Shown here one piece after another: positions 58,046 to 64,000 of a stretch of DNA of 64,000 bases (position 1 is the stretch's first letter; the number at the start of each line of letters is the position of its first letter). This DNA is from Blumeriella jaapii. Taxonomy: Eukaryota > Ascomycota > Leotiomycetes > Helotiales > Drepanopezizaceae. The stretch covers positions 1,108,001 through 1,172,000 of the forward strand of contig VWND01000004.1 of NCBI GenBank assembly GCA_009599575.1. The letters run 5' to 3'. Below the pieces are notes generated by a model that was not told the DNA's origin, searched no databases, and saw only the letters and a list, made by a program, of their open reading frames with translations. The position numbers and the translations under genes are program-made.

Positions 58046-58060
58046 TTATCCCTCCGTCCG
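58046..58060 (-). other. Chr-B B6 polypurine tract
   Basis: The minus strand reads CGGACGGAGGGATAA next to the 3' LTR. Confidence 0.65.
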
Positions 58061-58061
58061 A

Positions 58062-61000
58062 AAAAGCGCGCCCTCGAGTTTTTATCCATTGGTACGTTAT
58101 TATTCAAATGATCGTACGAATTTAAACTTTCGGAATACGTTTTTAGCCAATTTATAAGTTTTGCAAAAGGACCGGAAAGCTTTTTATACGCCAAATGAAA
58201 ATCGCGCATTTTAAAAAAAGCGTATATAAAATCAGACGCGGGGTATTACGTAAGATTTTTATTTAAGCTTATCTAAGAAGTTTTGTATTAAAGGGTTTTT
58301 CGCTGCATTCGACAGGCGATTAATTTTTCGATTTCGTATTTAAGCTTATTAATTATATTAATAAGTTTAGAAGCTAGATTAATCTGATTTGAAAGCGCGT
58401 CGTTAGCTGTTTTACGCAATCGATTAGCGTAAAAAACTGGATGTACGTTTATAATATTAGAAAAGTTTAGCTTAAAAGCGTTATCGAAAATTTTGGCTAC
58501 AATTTTAAAAAGGCCGTTTGTAAGATTGTCGAATTTGCGGAAGGGCCGGAAAGTCGGAAATGGACGCATATCGAATTATACGTAGTCGCCAACGTTAAAA
58601 TCGATCGCGCGGCGAAATTTATTCGCATTTTTTTTTATTTTGTTATAGGCTTGTTAAAGGTGCGATTTGGCGAGGTTTCAGGCGTCGTAGTGGCGGCGAG
58701 CGTACGCACGAGCTTCGTTTGCGTTTAGCTTATATAAAAGGTTGGAAAAAAAAGAAATATCGAGCTTTCAGTTTCAATTGATATAAGAAATATAATCGTA
58801 TACAATTTTAAAAAATGAAAGGCTATTTAAACTTTCGTAAAAAAAAACTATTTGGGCGAAATCTATTATTAGGAAAAATTCGCTTTAATCGTTTTAATAG
58901 AAATTTACGAAAGATTGAAAGCGTTTTTGCAGATATTAATTGTAAATTTCGGTTTGACCGTCGGTTTTAGGATAAGCGGCTATCGAAAGCTTTAGTTGCG
59001 TATCGAGTATTTTGTTTAATTCAGACCAGAAGATAGATTAATACTAAAGGCCACGATCGCTAATAATATTTTTTAAAAGGCCAAAATACCTGTATATATA
59101 AAATATATACAATTTGGCGAAGCTTCGAGCGTCGATATTTTTATAGCAGAAAATCGAAATAGCTTGCTTAGAAAAGCGATTTATTATTACGAACACGTTA
59201 TCGTAATCGTATTTATTTTTATTAAAATTGCAAAAGTTTATTATAACGTATTTTTAAAAATGGTTAAAAACAAAAAAAGGCTGAAAAAGGCCGGGGCGTT
59301 TATTTTTTAAAACAGAACTTTTTCGATAAGCCTAGTAATTGCGATAGTATTGTTTTACGAAAGCTGTTATACCTCGCTAATAATATTAATTCGAAAGCAA
59401 TTACGTAGTTTTGCGAGCGCTAAAATAAGCGGTGGAAATCTGGTCGTGTATTTTTCGTATAAAAGTCAAACGAAAATAATCGACGTCTGGTATTATTAAG
59501 CGACCGTAATATAGCAGCAGATCGCGTTTAAATATATACGAAAACGGAATATTATTATCGTCGTTTTTTTTCGTAGCGTTTCGTACAGTTTTTTTTCGGA
59601 AGGCTATCAGGCTGCTAGCTGTGCGATTAGCGTAGAAAAGCTAATTAACGACACGGAATGCGAAAGAAAAATCAATTATTTCAACGATAAAAATAGCTGT
59701 TTCGGAGGCCGTAAAAGGTCGAAGTTTTTCAGTTAAAAAGCGGTGATCGATCTGATTTGCTCGAAAAAGGGTTTATAAGCGTTAAATGCGTTTAAAAAAA
59801 TTTTGGCGGTCGAGTTCGTTCGTACGACGTATTAATGCGTTAGCCAAAAGATTATGTTTATTTGATTTATACGTAATAAAAAAATTATAATCGGCGAGAA
59901 GCTCGGCTTAGCGTATTTATCGAGCGTTTAAAAGTTTGGAAATTATAAAGTATTTCAAAGCTTTATAATCAGTAATTATTTTAATCTGATAAATTAAACT
60001 AATTAGTTTAATACGAAAATTGCCTAGAAATCTTACGATTGCGAGCATTTTTTTGTCGTATACAACGTAGTTTAGTTTTGCGAAAGCTATGGTTTTGCTG
60101 AAATAAGCGATTAAAAGCCAGTCGTCGCTATGAAATTGCGAAAGCATAAAAGCTATTACGCCGTCGGAAGCGTTAGTTTTTAATATACAAAAAAGGTTTT
60201 GCCTATAATATTATAGAATTAATATAATAATAAAAGCTAGTATAAAAAGGTCGAAATTCTTTTGATATTTAAAAGTGAAATTGTAAAAAACGTTAGTTTT
60301 AATTAAATAAATCAAAAGTTTTGCAATTATACCGTAGTTTCGAATAAAACGTCGGTAAAAGTTATAAAAACCAAAAAAGCTTTGTATATCTTTTACAATA
60401 ATAAAAGGCTTTTAATAAGCGACCACGAAGACTTTTTTTGGGTTTACTTTTAGGCTTTTAATAAAAATAATAAAACCTAGGTAACGGGTCCGAGTAACGT
60501 TAAATTCAGATTTCCGAATATCGGCCTGTAATTCAGCGTCAGCGAGCCTTTGGAGCATTTTGCGAACGTATATAACGTATTTTAAAAGATCGGACGAATA
60601 AATAAAAATATTATTCAGGTATATAATACAAAAATCGTTTAAATAATCGAAGAAAACGTCGTTTATATAACGTTAGTAAATTGCGAATCTATTAATAAAA
60701 TTAAAAGATAGCATTTTGCATTTATAAGCGCCGTAACGCGTACGAAACGTCGTCAGTTTTTTACTGGCGGGGTCTATTCGAATTCTGTAAAAGGTTTGAC
60801 GAATATCGAACTTCGTAAAAATTCGCGCTTTCGAAAAACAAGCAAAAGTTTTATCGATAAGAAAAAAAAAATAGCGATTTTTACGGATGATATTATTAAA
60901 AACTCGATAATCGATACAAAACGCAATAAACCGTCGGGTTTTTTGGCGAAAAGTACTGAAGCAGCGAAGGAAGCGGTGAAAGATTCGATAAAGCCTTTAT

Positions 61001-61356
61001 CAAGATTATTTTGCAAATAGGTTTTAATAATCTCGAGCTTTGGAATCGATATTTTGTACAAAAAAATGTATTTCAGCTTTTTTTCACTTATAATAAGCTC
61101 GATTTTATAATCGTAGGGCCGGTAAAAGGCTAGCTCGTTATTAGCGGCCTTAAAAAACACGTGTTCGAAGTTTTTATACTCCGGGGAAAAAGATTCGAAA
61201 AAAGGTTTATTCGAAATTAGCTTTGCTAAGCTGGTTGAAAGGGTCGAAATCGATATTTTATTGGTTCTGAAACGTTCGAAAAAACTGTGAAATTGGGTCT
61301 TGAGGAAAGTGTTGTACGTGAGGTCGTCTAGTATTTTGTCGATCTCGTACAGAGAG
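58062..61356 (-). pseudogene. Chr-B B6 pol remnant: RT, RNase H, integrase, chromodomain
   Basis: RT N-terminus at 60774-61160 (ELAFYRPYDYKIELIISEKK), palm near 60590-60640, RNase H at 59917-60147 (SQFHSDDWLLIAYFSKTIAF, YDKKMLAIVRFLGNFR), integrase at about 58580-59830, integrase tail at 58288-58569 (HPVFYANRLRKTANDAL) and chromodomain at about 58110-58330 (YEIEKLIACRMQRK, then MRDFHLAYKKLSG). The chromodomain frame stays open through the polypurine tract and the LTR (58209 down to 57772). Protease is deleted and RT is joined out of context to gag, so the copy was defective even before mutation. Confidence 0.86.
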
Positions 61357-61363
61357 GTTGAGG

Positions 61364-61540
61364 TGTAGTAGCAGAAGCTGAAAAGCTCTGCTGAGAAAAG
61401 GATCGTTAAACAGGAGCCATTCTTCGCGAAGTGCGGAAATAAGCCTTCTCACGACCGGTCGATCATTTTAATATAATCCGTAAAAAATTCGAAAGGAAAA
61501 ATAGTTTACGCCGTCGCTAGCGTAGAAAAAAAAGTTATTA
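61364..61540 (-). pseudogene. Chr-B B6 gag 5' remnant
   Basis: The minus strand includes FNDPFLSRAFQLLLLHLNLS (61258-61452), the first residues of the gag region. The fusion with RT is by deletion. Base composition is close to what the pre-RIP element must have had. Confidence 0.7.
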
Positions 61541-61544
61541 ATAA

Positions 61545-61808
61545 TATAACGATTTAATTAATCGGAAAGCTGAGAAATCAGTCAACTGGTCGCCGAATTT
61601 ATATAATATAAAAAACGAGCCTTTGGTTTTATAACAAAAATATTCACTTAGAATTAACAATTGCAAAAAGCAGAGGTTGCTAAAGGAAAAAAGTCTTATA
61701 TATATAATAGTTTCCACAATTGATGGAAGACCTACCAGAAGACCAGGGAGCTTGCAGCTATACGTAGTTGCTGGGGTGACACGAGGGGCAAACAAGTGAG
61801 TCGTCACA
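61545..61808 (-). repeat. Chr-B B6 5' LTR (right)
   Basis: It is a direct repeat of 57782-58045 with end TCGTCACA. The TATATATAAGAC TATA-like box on the minus strand is near 61694-61706. The minus strand is open for 89 codons across the LTR. Confidence 0.93.
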
Positions 61809-62542
61809 GTTTCGGTAGAAAATCTTTCCGAATCGTTTTAAGCGTGGCTTTTTTCAATGATTTTTTAAATAAAAAAAGTTAGAAAATCGTCGCGCTTTAG
61901 TAATAAAATATTTTCCATTTTTAATAAAACTTGTAACGTTAAAAGAAACGATAGTACGGAGTTTTTTTAAATAGCCGAAAGCGTTGGGTTTTTTTAAATA
62001 GCTGAAAATGCTTATTCGCTGCGAATGCGAAAAGTTATAATATCGATAATAACGATATAAATATAATAATATAATAAAAAGTTGTTTTAATAATATCGAA
62101 CTGCCGTTCCGATAAATAAAAAAATCAAAATATAAAAATTAAAAAGCAGAAAATCACTAATTTAAATAATAAAGCTTAGATAAAATTGAATTAATAATCA
62201 AATTAATTTCTATCTTTTATATTTTTAATAAAAAGCGCTTATAAGTAGAAAAAAAAAATGGAACCTTCGAAAAAAATGTTTTCTAAAAAACCAGGCGAAC
62301 TTTATTTAATATGCTTTTCTAGCTTCTATCCCGACCTTTTCTCAATTTTTTCTAATATAACTTTAATAACTGGTTCTTTAGCAATCACTTTTATAAAATG
62401 TTTTATTTAAATATTATTTCTAGCCCTTATAATACTATCCGGCCCCCACGGCCTATTCGCAAAAATATTATTCGAGGGTTGGTAAAAGGCAGAGGGTCTT
62501 GCCGGATCACCTGACTTATATACGTGATATTGGTTCCTGACA
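61809..62542 (-). mobile_element. Gyp-C copy C2, right segment (leader and 5' LTR)
   Basis: It is colinear with C1 at 24984-25718. It ends at CTGACA (62537-62542), the LTR terminus, immediately followed by LINE sequence. The last 120 bases are weakly mutated (GGTCTTGCCGGATCACCTGA). No gene is seen beyond the start of gag. Confidence 0.85.
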
Positions 62543-63440
62543 GTATTCGAAGCTATCGCCGTACGCATTTCGAAAAAATAATATAATTACGCGATTTAAA
62601 ACGTTTTAGCCACGGTTCCGAAGCTATTCGGCGACGTTTTTTATTATTTAAAATATATAAAAAACGAAGTTTTTATTTAACTTAAAATTAAGCCGATTAG
62701 CACGCGCTTTTTCCGATACGAAGCGAATTTAGTTATAAATAAGCAAACCTGAATTATTCTCTTTTATAATTAATTAAAAGTTTTATTTTTTTCGGCGTTA
62801 ACGCCTAGGCCAAGCTTATTAATAAAAAACCGGCTATATTTCGCTACGATTTCGGATGCTAAAGCTTTTGCAATTTATTAGCTTGCATCCGATACGCTCG
62901 TTGCAATTATTATAGCAATCGTATGTAAAACTACGATAGCCCGATTGATTTTAATTGCAAAACAGTTTTTATAATGCGCGAATTGTTTTAAGTTATACGC
63001 TGCGGATTATTTACGCTGCTTTGCGGCTTTTCGCCGCGTAAATAGCAAAATAATACGACTTATCAAAAAAAAATTGAAAACTGTTCGGCGATTAAAAAAA
63101 GCGGCTTATTCGGTCGCGATTATTTTTATTGTCGAAACTTTTACTTTTTTAAATAATAATAACCCGGCTTTTAAAAACGCGGGCCGAAAAAAAAAAACGC
63201 GAAAATGCTATAACGGCATACGAGCAAAAAAACTACCGCGCTTTTAATTTTTATTTCCGCCGCGGTTACAACGCTAAACGTGATTTTTTCGGACCGTTTA
63301 ATCCGGAATTCGGTTTTAAAATAATCGCTAAATATTTAGCATTTGGGCCGAAAAGCATATTCGATTTTCGACGATACGGCTTGTGTAGCCTTTTCGCAAA
63401 ATACACTTTTTTTTTATTTTGTTAAAAGCAATTTATTCTT
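62543..63440 (+). pseudogene. LINE D2 ORF1, C-terminal part
   Basis: CNLLACIRYARCNYYSNRM near 62870-62925 and a CANC-type remnant near 62975 match the zinc-knuckle zone of D1. The KKLKTVRRLKKAAYSVAI-like basic run follows near 63070-63125. Stops are frequent. Confidence 0.68.
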
Positions 63441-63459
63441 TTTTATTAAATTAATTACG

Positions 63460-64000
63460 AAATAAATTTTAAGTTTTCGCAAACGAATTAAAAGAAAATA
63501 TTAATATTAATATTTTTATTTTTTAATAATAAAACATTTATATAAGCAACGCGAAGGATTTCGCAACCGAAAGCTTAAAACAAATTTTAATATTTGCTAA
63601 GCAAACGTTTAAAAAAAAAACCGAAGCATATTACGTTTTTGCATTTGTGCGATATAAAACGTATAAACGTAATTTGCGTATAAGAATTTTAAAGCGCTCC
63701 GGAAATTAAAATACAAAACTATCCGTTATACGATTTGTATATACCGATCGATTTATAAAACGAAACCGAAAAGAAAATTTTCGAGCGAATACGTTTTAAT
63801 TATTAGTTTATATTCGAAAAAATGCAAAACTTAATTTATAACAACGACGATTAATTAATAGCAAAAACTTGCTTTGGCTAAACGTAAATATATATTTTAT
63901 TTTCAACGTATATAAATAAAATTATATTTAGTAAGTATTAAATTACGTAATATATTTCGAATGATTTTTTAATTGTATAATAAACGGCGATTTTAATAGC
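63460..64000 (+). pseudogene. LINE D2 ORF2 start (endonuclease)
   Basis: It is homologous to D1 38280-38816. It reads toward LNVNIYFIFNVYK-like sequence near 63880 and reaches the AINGDF-type motif in the last bases of the window. Truncated by the window edge. Confidence 0.7.

Larger units (their letters stand above)
57782..61808 (-). mobile_element. Chr-B copy B6 with 2.4-kb internal deletion
   Basis: This 4,027-bp element has both LTRs (57782-58045, 61545-61808), ends TGTGACGAT and GTCACA, and target duplication GTTTC. Interior coordinates jump at about 61357-61363 from the N-terminal side of RT to the 5' end of gag, removing most of gag and all of the protease (the B3 equivalent of about 17404-19786). 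The junction shares a short GTTGA word in both parent sites. Sequence around the junction is notably less RIP-mutated than elsewhere in the element. Confidence 0.92.
62543..64000 (+). mobile_element. LINE D2 (partial, runs off the window)
   Basis: It matches D1 from about 37354 to 38816. The left limit coincides exactly with the C2 LTR terminus, so it is more likely the right half of a LINE into which C2 jumped than a separate 5'-truncated insertion. Its plus strand holds the ORF1 knuckle region and the start of ORF2. Confidence 0.85.

Noticed and set aside
1..64000. AT-rich organellar or Plasmodium-like genome
   Set aside because: There are no organellar genes or tRNAs, CpG is abundant, and copies differ by RIP-type transitions typical of filamentous ascomycetes.
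1..64000. CRISPR array, tRNA, rRNA, riboswitch or host gene
   Set aside because: No regularly spaced short repeats, no cloverleaf-like GC-rich segments, and no reading frame outside transposon sequence; all bases could be assigned to the four element families.

Overview
This window is a nested stack of degenerate retrotransposons from a filamentous ascomycete (Pezizomycotina). I find no host gene, tRNA, rRNA or intact transposon gene. The signature is repeat-induced point mutation (RIP): very low GC, TpA-rich, CpA-poor, CpG well kept. Copies differ almost only by C-to-T and G-to-A, and catalytic codons are changed the same way (Asp to Asn, Glu to Lys, Trp/Gln to stop). AT-rich blocks like this are known from Dothideomycetes such as Leptosphaeria; the species cannot be read from the sequence. 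Family names below are mine.

Four families are present. (A) Gyp-A is a Ty3/gypsy LTR element of about 11.3 kb with 267-bp LTRs (TGTAAAA...TTTTACA) and the order gag, protease, RT, RNase H, integrase, then an extra unidentified reading frame of roughly 1,000 codons. (B) Chr-B is a 6.4-kb chromovirus with 264-269-bp LTRs (TGTGACGAT...ATCGTCACA) and gag, protease, RT, RNase H, integrase and chromodomain; there are four LTR-bounded copies and two fragments. (C) Gyp-C is another Ty3/gypsy element with a perfect CCHC zinc knuckle and an intact YFDD box. (D) Line-D is a Tad1/I-like LINE with a zinc-knuckle ORF1 and an endonuclease/RT/RNase H ORF2.

Layout: 1-1848 Gyp-A fragment A1 (plus strand). 1849-2727 and 9158-9643 Chr-B fragment B1, split by full copy B2 (2728-9157). 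From about 9644 to 55728 lies the large Gyp-A copy A2, split by Chr-B B3 (13833-20236), Gyp-C C1 (20391-25718), Chr-B B4 (27567-33983) and another complete Gyp-A, A3 (34538-52183), itself split by LINE D1 (36378-42710). 55729-57181 is Chr-B fragment B5. 57182-62542 is Gyp-C C2, split by internally deleted Chr-B B6 (57782-61808). 62543 to the end is LINE D2. All LTR elements except A1 are coded on the minus strand; LINEs and A1 are on the plus strand.

Insertion order follows from interruptions and 5-bp target duplications: D2 was hit by C2, C2 by a Chr-B (B1+B5), that by A2, and A2 by B3, C1, B4 and A3; A3 was hit by D1, B1 by B2, and C2 by B6. The left halves of C2 and D2 are missing, so deletions or rearrangements followed. 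The points most worth following are the Gyp-A extra reading frame, the fading of RIP at element edges and at the B6 deletion breakpoint, and the self-nesting of Gyp-A.
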